Source: Betaproteobacteria bacterium
Lineage (GTDB): Bacteria; Pseudomonadota; Gammaproteobacteria; Burkholderiales; Casimicrobiaceae
NCBI GenBank assembly: GCA_029884335.1
Contig: JAOUIA010000003.1
Coordinates: 1-64,000 of the forward strand
Length of the DNA stretch: 64,000 bases
Reading direction: 5' to 3'
In this document: piece after piece, positions 53,781 to 62,785 of the stretch
Numbering within the stretch: the stretch's first letter is position 1
Layout of the letters: each line of letters begins with the position of its first letter
Notes under the pieces: generated by a model
Seen by the model: only the letters and a program-made list of their open reading frames with translations
The model's database searches: none
What the model was told of the DNA's origin: nothing
Translations under genes and position numbers: made by a program

Positions 53781-54737
53781 TCAGGCGTGACCGGCTGCCG
53801 GCTCGCCCTGCTGGATGCCCGCGAGCAGCCAGCCGCTCTTGCCGTCGACGGGCTTCACGAGGTGCCAGACCTCGTCCAGCGGGCGCGGCATCGGCTCGCC
53901 GTCCTCGCGCACGAGCCCGCGGAAGTGCACGCTCGCCCAGTGCTCGCCGCCGTCGGTGACGACCTCGACCAGCTCGGGGTTGAGCGCGACGATCTCCGTG
54001 GGGTGCTCGCCTCGCGTCGGCGGCATCTCCGCGGCGATCTGCGCGAACAGCGCAGGCGTCATCACGTCGGCGAGCGCCTCGCGGTCGCCGCGGTCGTGCG
54101 CTGCCTGCAGGCGCGCGAACTGGTGCTTTGCCTCGAGCAGGAAGCGCTCCGCGTCGAAGCCGGGCGGGACGTTGCGCCGCGGCTGCACCGCGGCGGACAC
54201 CGGCGTCACGGCGGGCGGCGGCGGCGGCGCGTAATCACGCGGAGCGTTCGAGGACGTCCCGGCGGTGGCGCCGGCATAGCGGATCGGACCCTGCGACGCG
54301 TTGCGGCGCGCGAGGATCGCGCGGACTGCGACGATGGCGATCAGCACCAATCCGGCGATGAGCAACGCGCTCAGCAGCTCGTCGGCTATGCCCAGGTACG
54401 AAGCCAGCGCGGCGAGCCCGAGCCCGGCGGCGAGACCGGCGAGCGGGCCCATCCACCGCCCGAGGCCGCTCTTCGGCGCAGCCGCGGCTGCTCCGGCTTG
54501 CGCAGCGCCCGCCGGAGCCTGCGCCGTGCCCTGGCGCGGCATCACGGGGTTGGCGGCCGCTCCGCTCGGCGCGGCCTGCGCCGGCGCCGCGGATGGCGGC
54601 GTCGCCTGCTGCGCGGGGGCCGTGCGCTGCGCGCCGAGGCTGCGACCGCCGCTCATGCGACGCGCGTCGGCGAAGTCGGCGGCGACCAGCGCGGCGCCTG
54701 CGGCGAAGGCGAGTGCGAGGGTGAGCGGTCGGTTCAT
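53781..54737 (-). CDS. Tim44-like domain membrane protein, 318 aa
   Basis: A signal peptide (ends DFADA) is followed by a Pro/Ala/Gln-rich region, two hydrophobic segments (about residues 92-112 and 120-140), a Pro-rich linker and a Tim44-like domain from about residue 195 (FDAERFLLEAKHQFARLQAAHDRGDREALADVMTPALFAQ). In bacteria the domain is a small NTF2-like fold that may bind lipids or proteins; the function is unknown. It is a constant neighbour of ubiE and ubiJ in Betaproteobacteria. Confidence 0.88.
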   Translation of the reverse strand: MNRPLTLALAFAAGAALVAADFADARRMSGGRSLGAQRTAPAQQATPPSAAPAQAAPSGAAANPVMPRQGTAQAPAGAAQAGAAAAAPKSGLGRWMGPLAGLAAGLGLAALASYLGIADELLSALLIAGLVLIAIVAVRAILARRNASQGPIRYAGATAGTSSNAPRDYAPPPPPAVTPVSAAVQPRRNVPPGFDAERFLLEAKHQFARLQAAHDRGDREALADVMTPALFAQIAAEMPPTRGEHPTEIVALNPELVEVVTDGGEHWASVHFRGLVREDGEPMPRPLDEVWHLVKPVDGKSGWLLAGIQQGEPAAGHA

Positions 54738-54780
54738 GTGGGCAGTCCTCCCGGCGATTGCATTCAGTCAGTTGGGGGCG

Positions 54781-55515
54781 TCAGAACACCCTTCCAAGGT
54801 GCACGGCGACCACCCCCGCCATCAGGTTGTGGTATTCGACCCGATCGAAGCCCGCCCGTTCCATCATGGACTTGAGCTCCTCCTGGTCGGGGTGCATGCG
54901 GATCGACTCGGCGAGGTAGCGGTAGCTGCCGTCGTCGCCGGCCACCAGCTTCCCCAGCCGGGGCAGCACGTTGAAACTGTACCAGTCGTAGGCCGGCGCC
55001 AGCGGCGCCCAGACGCGCGAGAACTCGAGCACCAGCGCGACGCCGCCGGGCTTCAGCACGCGGCGCATCTCGGCGAGCGCCGCCTCCTTGCGCGTCACGT
55101 TGCGCAGCCCGAAGCCGATCGAGACCGCGTCGAACGCGCGGTCGCGGAACGGGAGCTTCTCGGCGTCGCACTGCACGACCGGGAGGTTGCAGCCGCCGTC
55201 GAGCAGCTTGTCGCGGCCCTCCGCGAGCATCGCGTGGTTGATGTCGGACAGCACGACCCGCCCCTGCTCGCCCACGGCCTTCGCGAACAGCCGCGCGAGG
55301 TCGCCCGTGCCGCCGGCGAGGTCGAGCACGGCGGCCCCGGGGCGGAGGCCGGCGACGTGCACCGCGTAGCGCTTCCACCACCGGTGCAGGCCGGCGGACA
55401 TGAGGTCGTTCATCAGGTCGTAGCGCGAGGCGACGGAGTCGAACACGCCGCGCACGCGCTTCGCCTTGTCGTCCGCGGGTACCTGCTCGAAGCCGAAGTG
55501 CGTCCTGTCGTCCAC
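54781..55515 (-). CDS. ubiE: Ubiquinone/menaquinone C-methyltransferase UbiE
   Basis: A 244-residue SAM-dependent methyltransferase that C-methylates 2-polyprenyl-6-methoxy-1,4-benzoquinol. [36 protein letters not shown] is the family start, [20 protein letters not shown] the SAM-binding motif, and IGFGLRNVT and [14 protein letters not shown] are conserved. The probable start is the GTG at 55515, 20 bases after the DUF971 stop. Confidence 0.95.
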   Translation of the reverse strand: MDDRTHFGFEQVPADDKAKRVRGVFDSVASRYDLMNDLMSAGLHRWWKRYAVHVAGLRPGAAVLDLAGGTGDLARLFAKAVGEQGRVVLSDINHAMLAEGRDKLLDGGCNLPVVQCDAEKLPFRDRAFDAVSIGFGLRNVTRKEAALAEMRRVLKPGGVALVLEFSRVWAPLAPAYDWYSFNVLPRLGKLVAGDDGSYRYLAESIRMHPDQEELKSMMERAGFDRVEYHNLMAGVVAVHLGRVF

Positions 55516-55535
55516 CGGAGGCCGCCCCGCGCGCG

Positions 55536-55895
55536 TCACGGCTCGCGGCTCGCGCCGGCCTGCGCCAGCCGGTCGAGGTAGCGCTGCCACAGCTCGTCGC
55601 GCTCCGCGCCGAGCCCGTAGAGGTACTCCCACGAATAGATGCCGGTGTCGTGGCCGTCGGAGAACGTCGGGCGGATCGCGTAGTGGCCGACCGGCTCGAC
55701 CTCGCTGATCGTCACGTCGCGCTTGCCCGTCTGCAGCGTCTCCTGCCCGGGGCCGTGCCCGCGCACCTCGGCCGAGGGCGAGTACACGCGCAGGAGCTCG
55801 TAGGGCAGCTTGAAGCTCGCCCCGTCGGCGAACGCGATCTCGAGGATGCGCGAGGCCTGGTGGAGCTTGATTTCCGTGGGGGCGGGCGTTGACAT
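55536..55895 (-). CDS. DUF971 domain protein (gamma-butyrobetaine-hydroxylase-like N-terminal domain)
   Basis: A 119-residue small protein. [42 protein letters not shown] and the metal-site-like [14 protein letters not shown] are typical of DUF971. The domain occurs fused to 2-oxoglutarate oxygenases and alone, as here, where it is regularly found before ubiE in Betaproteobacteria. The function is not established. Confidence 0.9.
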   Translation of the reverse strand: MSTPAPTEIKLHQASRILEIAFADGASFKLPYELLRVYSPSAEVRGHGPGQETLQTGKRDVTISEVEPVGHYAIRPTFSDGHDTGIYSWEYLYGLGAERDELWQRYLDRLAQAGASREP

Positions 55896-55987
55896 GGGGG
55901 GCGCGGCGCGTGGCCAGCCGGGAAGGCTAGCACAGCGCGCGCGCCGCGACCCGGACGGCGGGCGGGGGACCCTCGCCTTCGTCGCGC

Positions 55988-56104
55988 GAAAAGTAGGGTC
56001 AGACTCGACTTTCCGGAAATGAGGGTCAGACTCGACTTTCCCGGGGCGACCGCGCCGCGCCGTCGCCTGGTGGCGCGGGAAAGTCGAGTCTGACCCTCAT
56101 TTCC
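55988..56104. repeat. REP-like cluster 4 (3 copies)
   Basis: Copies at 55988-56014 (GTAGGG type) and 56015-56041 (TGAGGG type) are directly adjacent and face the same way; a third at 56078-56104 faces back. The last base of the third copy is also part of the pilU stop codon. The gap between pilU and the DUF971 gene is 92 bases beyond these repeats. Confidence 0.9.
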
Positions 56105-57276
56105 TAGAACCGCGTCCCCCCCGCCGACTGCGGCTGGTCCGGGACGATGTCGAGGCTCGCGGTGCCGGCGAAGATGTTGCGGTTCTTCGCCTCCTTGCCG
56201 TGCAGCTTGATCTCGAGGCGCAGGTCGTTGAGCGAGTCGGCGTTGCGCAGCGCGTCCTCGTAGCTGATGAGCCCTGCCTCGTAGAGGTCGAACAGCGACT
56301 GGTCGAAAGTCTGCATGCCGAGCTCGCGCGACTTCTTCATGATCTCCTTGATGCCGGAGACGTCGCCCTTGAAGATGAGGTCGGAGATGAGCGGCGAGTT
56401 CAGCATCACCTCGACCGCCGGCACGCGGCCGCGGCCGTCGCGGCGCGGAATGAGGCGCTGCGCCACGAACGCGCGCACGTTGAGCGAGAGGTCCATCAGC
56501 AGCTGCGCGCGCCGCTCCTCGGGGAAGAAGTTGATGATGCGGTCGAGCGCCTGGTTCGTGCTGTTCGCGTGCAGCGTGGCGAGGCACAGGTGGCCGGTCT
56601 CGGCGAACGCGATCGCGTAGTCCATCGTCTCGCGCTCGCGCACCTCGCCGATCAGGATGACGTCGGGCGCCTGGCGCAGCGTGTTCTTCAGCGCCACCTG
56701 CCAGCCGTCGGTGTCGGTGCCCACCTCGCGCTGCGTGATGATGCAGTTCGCGTGGTCGTGCACGAACTCGATCGGGTCCTCGATCGTGATGATGTGGCCG
56801 AAGCTGTTCTCGTTGCGGTAGCCGAGCAGCGAGGCCATCGACGTCGACTTGCCGGAGCCCGTCGCGCCGACGAACAGCATGATGCCGCGCTTGGACATGA
56901 TCACGTCCCTCAGCACCGGCGGCAGGCCCAGCTCCTCGAACTTCGGGATGTTCGTGTTGATCGTGCGCAGCACCATGCCCACGCGGCCCTGCTGGACGAA
57001 CGCGTTGCAGCGGAAGCGGCCGATGCCCGGCGGCGCGATCGCGAAGTTGCACTCCTTCGTCGACTCGAACTCGGCGGCCTGCTTGTCGTTCATCACGCTG
57101 CGCACGAGCTCGATCGTGTGCTGCGGCGTGAGCGCGGACTTGGACACCGGGCTGATCTTGCCGTCGACCTTGATCGCCGGCGGGAAGCCGGCGGTGATGA
57201 AGAGGTCCGAGCCCTTCTGCTTGTAGAGCAGGTCGAGCAGCTCGTGGATGAACTTGGTGGCGCGTTCGCGTTCCAT
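56104..57276 (-). CDS. pilU: Type IV pilus retraction-associated ATPase PilU
   Basis: A 390-residue secretion-type ATPase of the PilT/PilU group. It starts ERERATKFIHELLDLLYKQKGSDLFITAGFPP; Walker A is FVGATGSGKSTSMASL, the Asp box HIITIEDPIEFVH, and Walker B VILIGEVRERETM. The C-terminus is longer than PilT and lacks its AIRNLIRE motif, which separates PilU from PilT. It powers pilus retraction with PilT. It follows pilT with a 151-base gap. The stop TAG borders the repeat cluster. Confidence 0.94.
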   Translation of the reverse strand: MERERATKFIHELLDLLYKQKGSDLFITAGFPPAIKVDGKISPVSKSALTPQHTIELVRSVMNDKQAAEFESTKECNFAIAPPGIGRFRCNAFVQQGRVGMVLRTINTNIPKFEELGLPPVLRDVIMSKRGIMLFVGATGSGKSTSMASLLGYRNENSFGHIITIEDPIEFVHDHANCIITQREVGTDTDGWQVALKNTLRQAPDVILIGEVRERETMDYAIAFAETGHLCLATLHANSTNQALDRIINFFPEERRAQLLMDLSLNVRAFVAQRLIPRRDGRGRVPAVEVMLNSPLISDLIFKGDVSGIKEIMKKSRELGMQTFDQSLFDLYEAGLISYEDALRNADSLNDLRLEIKLHGKEAKNRNIFAGTASLDIVPDQPQSAGGTRF

Positions 57277-57427
57277 GGCGTTCCCTGTTCGGTGGCGGGA
57301 GGCGCGGGCCTGCGGCCTCCTCGTGCCGTCGTCGCTGTCGGTCGGGTCTCGTTGTCGGCCGCGCCGCCCGCTCGCCTTGCCGTCGATCCCCGCTGCGCGG
57401 GGCCCCTCGACGGGTGGCTCGGAGCGG

Positions 57428-58471
57428 CTACCCGGCGAACAGCTCCTTGTTCACGGCGCGGTTGCGCGCCTCGGCGACCTGCACCTGGTTGCGGCGCACC
57501 AGCTCGACGAGGCACTGGTCGAGCGTCTGCATGCCGGCCGCCTGGCTCGTCTGGATCGACGAGTACATCTGCGCGACCTTGTTCTCGCGGATCAGGTTGC
57601 GGATCGCCGGCGTGCCGATCATGATCTCGTGCGCGGCGATGCGGCCCTGGCCGTCCTTCGTCTTGAGCAGCGTCTGCGAGATCACGCAGACCAGCGACTC
57701 GGAGAGCATCGCGCGCACCATGTCCTTCTCCGCGGCGGGGAACACGTCGATGATGCGGTCGACGGTCTTGGCCGCCGAGCTCGTGTGCAGCGTGCCGAAC
57801 ACGAGGTGGCCGGTCTCGGCCGCGGTCAGCGCGAGGCGGATCGTCTCGAGGTCGCGCATCTCGCCGACCAGGATGTAGTCGGGGTCCTCGCGCAGCGCCG
57901 CGCGCAGCGCGTTGGCGAACGACAGCGTGTGCGGGCCGACCTCGCGCTGGTTGATCAGGCACTTCTTCGCTTCGTGCAGGAACTCGATCGGGTCCTCGAT
58001 CGTCAGCACGTGGCCGTACTCGTTCTCGTTGACGTGGTTCACCATCGCCGCGAGCGTGGTCGACTTGCCCGAGCCGGTCGGCCCCGTGACAAGGATCAGG
58101 CCGCGCGGGCGGTTGGTGATGTCGGCGAAGATCTTCGGCGCGTTGAGCTCCTCGAGCGAGAGCACCTTCGACGGAATGGTCCGGAACGCGGCGGCCGCGC
58201 CGCGCTGCTGGTTGTAGGCGTTGACGCGGAAGCGCGCGAGGTTGGGCACCGCGAAGCTGAAGTCGCACTCGAGGAACTCCTCGTACATCTTGCGCTGCGT
58301 GTCGCTCATGATGTCGTACACCATGGCGTGCACGTCCTCGTGCTCCATCGGCGGCAGGTTGATGCGCCGGATGTCGCCGTGCACGCGGATCATCGGGGGC
58401 AGTCCCGACGACAGGTGCAGGTCGGAGGCCTTGTTCTTGACCGCGAAGGCCAGGAGCTCGGTGATGTCCAT
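57428..58471 (-). CDS. pilT: Twitching motility ATPase PilT
   Basis: A 347-residue hexameric ATPase that retracts type IV pili. MDITELLAFAVKNKASDLHLSSG is the family start, Walker A GPTGSGKSTTLAAM, Asp box LTIEDPIEFLHE, Walker B ILVGEMRDLETI, and the PilT-specific AIRNLIRE is present near residue 288. It is divergent from yggS across 89 bases, the usual layout in Betaproteobacteria. Confidence 0.97.
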   Translation of the reverse strand: MDITELLAFAVKNKASDLHLSSGLPPMIRVHGDIRRINLPPMEHEDVHAMVYDIMSDTQRKMYEEFLECDFSFAVPNLARFRVNAYNQQRGAAAAFRTIPSKVLSLEELNAPKIFADITNRPRGLILVTGPTGSGKSTTLAAMVNHVNENEYGHVLTIEDPIEFLHEAKKCLINQREVGPHTLSFANALRAALREDPDYILVGEMRDLETIRLALTAAETGHLVFGTLHTSSAAKTVDRIIDVFPAAEKDMVRAMLSESLVCVISQTLLKTKDGQGRIAAHEIMIGTPAIRNLIRENKVAQMYSSIQTSQAAGMQTLDQCLVELVRRNQVQVAEARNRAVNKELFAG

Positions 58472-58472
58472 C

Positions 58473-58478
58473 TATAAT
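58473..58478 (+). promoter_or_regulatory. Candidate -10 box TATAAT of the yggS operon
   Basis: A perfect TATAAT on the plus strand starts two bases beyond the pilT start codon and 82 bases before the yggS start. No strong -35 is visible. Confidence 0.45.
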
Positions 58479-58560
58479 CCCTCGCCGCGGGGGTGTCTTC
58501 GACCCCGAAATGACGCAAGAACCGTGCCGCGGCACGTTTCATGCCGCTGTCATTGCCATT

Positions 58561-59265
58561 ATGGTCCCCGTCGAGAAGGCGTTGCAAGGCGTATTGGCGA
58601 GGATCGCGGCGGCGGCGCGCGCGGCGGGCCGCGACCCGGCCGAAGTGACGCTGCTCGCCGTGTCCAAGACGTTTCCGGCAGCTGCCGTCCGGGAGGCCTA
58701 CGCGGCGGGGCTGCGGGCCTTCGGCGAGAACTACGTGCAGGAGGGCGCGGCCAAGCGCGCCGAACTCGCCGACCTGCCCGGACTGCGCCTCGCCCTGATC
58801 GGCCCCCTGCAGTCGAACAAGGCGCGGCTGGCCGCCGAGGCCTTCGACGCCGTCGAGACCGTCGAAAGGCTGAAGACCGCGCAGCGCCTGTCGGCGGCGA
58901 GGCCCGCCGGCCGACCGCCGCTCGACGTGCTGGTGCAGGCCAACATCAGCGGGGAGGCGACGAAGAGCGGCTGCGCGCCGGAGGATGCCGTCGCACTCGC
59001 GCAGGCGGTCGCCGGCCTGCCGCACCTTCGCCTACGGGGCTTCATGGGCATCGCCGAGCCCACCGAGGACGTGGCGAAGCAGCGCGCCCAGTTCGCGCTG
59101 CTGCGGCGGTGCCGCGACGAGGCGCGTGCGAAGGGCCTCGACGTCCCGGTGCTGTCGATGGGCATGACCGCGGACCTCGAGGCGGCGATCGCCGAGGGCG
59201 CGACAGAGGTGCGAGTCGGCACGGCGATCTTCGGCGCGCGGCCGGCGGCGAGCGGCGTTCGGTAG
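58561..59265 (+). CDS. yggS: Pyridoxal-phosphate homeostasis protein (YggS/PLPBP family)
   Basis: A 234-residue PLP-binding protein of fold type III that buffers PLP. VTLLAVSKTFPAAAVREAYAAGLRAFGENYVQE includes the PLP Lys in VSK; LALIGPLQSNK, LVQANISGE, LSMGMTADLEAAI and VRVGTAIFGAR complete the pattern. The ATG at 58561 gives the usual length; an in-frame ATG at 58510 would add 17 residues. It is followed by proC, yggT and a DUF167 gene. Confidence 0.95.
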   Translation: MVPVEKALQGVLARIAAAARAAGRDPAEVTLLAVSKTFPAAAVREAYAAGLRAFGENYVQEGAAKRAELADLPGLRLALIGPLQSNKARLAAEAFDAVETVERLKTAQRLSAARPAGRPPLDVLVQANISGEATKSGCAPEDAVALAQAVAGLPHLRLRGFMGIAEPTEDVAKQRAQFALLRRCRDEARAKGLDVPVLSMGMTADLEAAIAEGATEVRVGTAIFGARPAASGVR

Positions 59266-59298
59266 ACTCCCGGCTTTCGGCCCGCGGACGCGCAGCGC

Positions 59299-60129
59299 AT
59301 GCAGGGGATCGTGTTCATCGGCGGCGGCAACATGGCCACGGCGCTCGTCGGCGGGCTGCTCGCGGCCGGCACGCCGGCGGCGAGCATGAGCGTCGTCGAG
59401 CCCTCCGCGGAGCAGCGCGCGAGGCTCGCCGCGCGGTTCCCGGGCGTGGCGGTGTTCGAGGCGGCCGGCGCGGACTGCCTGCGCGCGGCGCAGCTCGTCG
59501 TGCTCGCGGTGAAGCCGCAGCAGATGCGCGAGGCGTGCACGACGCTCGCGCCGCACGTGCGGGACGTCGGCGCCGTGCTGTCGATCGCGGCCGGCACGCG
59601 CGTCGGCGACATCTCGCGCTGGCTCGGCGGCTACGCGCGCATCGTCCGTGCGATGCCCAACACTCCGGCGCTGGTCGGCGCCGGCATCAGCGGGATGTAC
59701 GCGGCGCCGGGCGTGGACGCCGCGGCGCGCGAGGCGGCGGAGGCCGTGCTGCGCGCCGCCGGCGACGTGCTGCGTTGCGAGCGCGAGGCCATGCTCGACC
59801 CCGTGACCGGCGTCTCGGGCAGCGGTCCCGGCTACGTGTTCTACCTGCTCGAGGCGCTCGAGGCCGCGGCGCGCGCGGCGGGCTTCGGCGCCGGCGACGC
59901 GCGGCGGCTCGCGCTGGCCACGTTCGCGGGCTCGGTGAAGCTCGCGCAGTCCTCGGACGCGGACTTCGCGACGCTGCGCGCGCAGGTGACGTCGAAGGGC
60001 GGCACGACGGAGCGCGGCGTCGCCGCGCTGGAGGCGGGCGACGTCAAGGGCGCGATCGCGCGCGCGGTGCGCGACGCGACGCGCCGCGCCGACGAGATGG
60101 GCGAGCTGTTCGGCCGCGACGACCGCTGA
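59299..60129 (+). CDS. proC: Pyrroline-5-carboxylate reductase
   Basis: A 276-residue enzyme that makes proline from pyrroline-5-carboxylate with NAD(P)H. The Rossmann motif FIGGGNMATALVGGLL opens the protein; VLAVKPQQM, VRAMPNTPALVGAG and the C-terminal signature ALATFAGSVKL, SKGGTTERGVAALE are typical. It lies 33 bases after yggS and one base before yggT. Confidence 0.97.
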   Translation: MQGIVFIGGGNMATALVGGLLAAGTPAASMSVVEPSAEQRARLAARFPGVAVFEAAGADCLRAAQLVVLAVKPQQMREACTTLAPHVRDVGAVLSIAAGTRVGDISRWLGGYARIVRAMPNTPALVGAGISGMYAAPGVDAAAREAAEAVLRAAGDVLRCEREAMLDPVTGVSGSGPGYVFYLLEALEAAARAAGFGAGDARRLALATFAGSVKLAQSSDADFATLRAQVTSKGGTTERGVAALEAGDVKGAIARAVRDATRRADEMGELFGRDDR

Positions 60130-60130
60130 G

Positions 60131-60709
60131 ATGCTCGACCAGGCCGCCAAGCTGATCCTCGACGTCGCCTTCGGCGTCGTCGTCTACTCGCTGCTGATCC
60201 GCTTCCTGATGCAGCTGATGCGCGCGCCGTTCCGCAACCCGCTCGGGCAGGCGGTGATGGCGCTGACCGACTGGATCGTCAAGCCGCTGCGCAAGCTGCT
60301 GCCCGGCTTCGGCGGCGTCGACTGGGCCACGCTCGTCGCGGCGTTCGTGCTGCAGGTCGCGTGGCTGCTGGCGCTCTACGCGCTGCTCGGGCGCGGTTTC
60401 GCGCTCGGCGGCGCGGGCGTCGCGTTCGTCCTCGCGGCCGCGCTGCTCGAGCTCGCCAAGACGACGATCTGGATCCTGATCCTCGTGGTGATCGCGCAGG
60501 CCGTGCTCTCCTGGGTCGCGCCCGACGGCCCGCTCGCGGGCCTGCTCAACGCGCTGACGTTCCCGTTCCTGCGCCCCCTGCGCCGGTTCATCCCGCCGCT
60601 CGGCGGCTCGCTCGACCTGACGCCGCTGATCCTGATCGTGCTGCTGCAGCTCGTGCTGATCCTGCCGGTGGCGTGGCTCGAGCGCCTGCTCGCGACGCTG
60701 CTGCGGTGA
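60131..60709 (+). CDS. yggT: YggT family membrane protein
   Basis: A 192-residue integral membrane protein made of two tandem YggT repeats, each with helices and the RFLMQLMRAPFRNPLGQAVMALTDWIVKPLRK-like core; the second repeat has FLRPLRRFIPPLGGSLDLTPL. Its plant relatives work in organelle cytochrome assembly, and a role in osmotic stress has been proposed for bacterial members. It overlaps the next gene (GTGA). Confidence 0.93.
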   Translation: MLDQAAKLILDVAFGVVVYSLLIRFLMQLMRAPFRNPLGQAVMALTDWIVKPLRKLLPGFGGVDWATLVAAFVLQVAWLLALYALLGRGFALGGAGVAFVLAAALLELAKTTIWILILVVIAQAVLSWVAPDGPLAGLLNALTFPFLRPLRRFIPPLGGSLDLTPLILIVLLQLVLILPVAWLERLLATLLR

Positions 60710-60990
60710 CGCGGGAGTGGATCCGCGAGGACGGCGACGCGCTCGTCCTGGCGATCCGCGCGCAGCCGGGAGCGAAGCGCAGCGAAGTCGCCGGCGAGCA
60801 CGGCGGCGCGCTCAAGGTGCGCCTCGCCGCGCCGCCGGTCGACGGCAAGGCGAACGCCGAGCTGTGCCGCTTCCTCGCCGACGCGTTCGGCGTGCCGCTG
60901 CGCAACGTCACGCTGCTGCGCGGGGCGGCGTCGCGCGCGAAGCAGGTGCGGGTCGACGCGCCCGCGTGCCGGCCCGACTGGGCCTCTTGA
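60706..60990 (+). CDS. yggU: DUF167 (YggU) family protein, 94 aa
   Basis: A small soluble protein with the DUF167 signature: LAIRAQPGAKRSEVAGEHGGALKVRLAAPPVDGKANAELCRFLADAFGV, then VTLLRGAASRAKQVRV. It starts at a GTG overlapping the yggT stop. The family is widespread; its function is unknown. Confidence 0.93.
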   Translation: MTREWIREDGDALVLAIRAQPGAKRSEVAGEHGGALKVRLAAPPVDGKANAELCRFLADAFGVPLRNVTLLRGAASRAKQVRVDAPACRPDWAS

Positions 60991-60991
60991 G

Positions 60992-61669
60992 TCAGCGGGC
61001 CGCGAACGCTTCCGCGAACGCGCGCCACGCCGCCGTCTTGTGGACGAAGAACGTCGGCAGCTGCGTTGCCACGAAGATGGCGAGCAGCGCCGGGTAGGCG
61101 CGCACCGGCGGCGCGCGCCGGCGCTCGCGCAGCAGCAGCGCGACGAGCAGCGCGTCGACGAGCGCGAACGTCGCGAACTGCATGAGCGGGGGCTGCGCGC
61201 CGAACGCGTGGAACAGGATCCGCGCACCGATCGGGTCGACCAGCGCGAGGGCCGTGCCGGTCATCCACGCGGCGTGGAGGTGCGGCGTGCGCCGGTGGCG
61301 GATCGCCTGGGCCCAGCAGAGCGCGAACACGGCGATCAGCGAAAGCTGCAGGTAGAGGAAGTACAGCGTCTCGTCGACGAGCGGCGTCTTCGCGTGGCGC
61401 AGCATGTGGCGCGCGAGCGCGAGCGTCGCGAGCACGGCGAGCGGCACGAGAACGTACGACACGCGTCCCAGCGCCCGGTGCGCCGCGCGCCGCCCGGAGC
61501 GCATGAGCCACGCCTGCGCGACGAGCAGGACGATCCACGCCGTCATGGCCGCGGCGTGCGCGTGCACCGGCGCTCCGACGTCGGTCAGGCGCGTGACGTA
61601 GGACGGCCAGAACGCCGCGACGGCGGCCAGCCCCAGGAACGCGAACGCCGCGAGGCTCTTGCCGGCCAC
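60992..61669 (-). CDS. DUF2306-like membrane protein, 225 aa
   Basis: A polytopic inner-membrane protein with about seven helices. VHAHAAAMTAWIVLLVAQAWLMRSGRRAAHRALGRVSYVLVPLAVLA is typical of the DUF2306-like group of predicted membrane proteins with conserved His residues, as is HRRTPHLHAAWMTGTAL. The function is unknown. Either GTG at 61669 or an in-frame GTG at 61687 may start it; the first lies after the upstream stop. Confidence 0.75.
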   Translation of the reverse strand: MAGKSLAAFAFLGLAAVAAFWPSYVTRLTDVGAPVHAHAAAMTAWIVLLVAQAWLMRSGRRAAHRALGRVSYVLVPLAVLATLALARHMLRHAKTPLVDETLYFLYLQLSLIAVFALCWAQAIRHRRTPHLHAAWMTGTALALVDPIGARILFHAFGAQPPLMQFATFALVDALLVALLLRERRRAPPVRAYPALLAIFVATQLPTFFVHKTAAWRAFAEAFAAR

Positions 61670-61673
61670 GGGG

Positions 61674-62674
61674 CTACTCCCCGACACGACGGTCGGCGCG
61701 CGCGAGCAACGACGGCGGCAACGCGATGCCCTGGGCTTTCGCGGTCGCCACGTTGATCACCAGCGCCAGCCGCGTGGGCTGCTCGATCGGCAGCTCGGCG
61801 GGGTTCGCGCCCTTGAGGATCAGGTCGACGTGGCGCGCCGCGCGGCGGTAGCTCTCCAGCACGTCGCCGGCATAGCTCATGAGCCCTCCGGCCTCGACCG
61901 TCTCCTCGAACGGATAGACGGCCGGAATGCGCAGCGGCCGCGCCGATTCCACGATGCGCGGCCCTGCGGCGAACACCTGCGGCCCCGGAACCACGAGCAG
62001 CGCCGCAGGACGGTCCCGGCGAGACCTGCGACGACTTCGATCATCGCCTCCGTGGTCGCCGCATCGGGCCACTGCAGGCGCAATCCCGCTGCGGCCGCCG
62101 ACTGTTCGAGCTTGCTGCGCATCTCCTGGCGCCACACTGCGGTGCTGGAGCTGCCGTCGAGCAGCGCGACGACGCGGGCGTCGCGCGGCACGAGGCCCGC
62201 GACGATCTCGAGCATCTTGTGGGGCGTGGACTCGCAGAAGCCGGTGAGCCCGGTGACGTTGCCGCCGGGGCGGGCGAGGCTGTCGGCCAGGCCGGCCGCG
62301 ACCGGGTCGGAGCCCGTTGCCATGACGATCGGGATGGTGGCGGTCGCCTTGCGCATCGCGATCGAGACGGCGTTCGAAGCGGTGAGGATGACGTCGGGCT
62401 TCGACTGCACGGTCTCCGCCGCAAGCCCGGGCAGGCGCTCGGGGCGGCCCTCCGCCCAGCGCAGCTCGATGACCACGTTGCGTCCATCGATCCAGCCGAG
62501 CTCGGCGAGCCCCTCGCGGAACGCGGCAAGCGCGCACGCGTGCGAAGTGGACGAGCCCATGGTCAGCCAGCCGATCTTGCGCATCCGGCCGACGCCCTGC
62601 GTGCAGCCGCTGCCGGACGCCACGAGAAGCACTGCGGCGGACAGAATCGGGTGCCTGCGTCGCGCAACCGGCAT
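61674..62674 (-). pseudogene. ABC transporter substrate-binding protein (PF04392-type), frameshifted
   Basis: From an ATG at 62674 the first frame encodes a signal region, then RKIGWLTMGSSTSHACALAAFREGLAELGWIDGRNVVIELRWAEGR, VMATGSDPVAAGLADSLARPGGNVTGLTGF, and continues to near 62020. The rest of the family (RPAALLVVPGPQVFAAGPRIVES, ALVINVATAKAQGIALPPSLLARADRRVGE) is in another frame ending at 61674. Restoring one G to the GGG run at 62015-62017 joins both into a normal 333-residue protein. It is a recent frameshift, or an assembly indel. Confidence 0.85.
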
Positions 62675-62785
62675 GGCAGACCTCTCCGGGGAGCCCGCCG
62701 ATACTCTACGCTCATCGCGAGTTCGTGTTCCCCGGGCGTTGCGGCGACGGTCATCGTGCCATGCCCCCGTGTCGACAGGCCCTCA

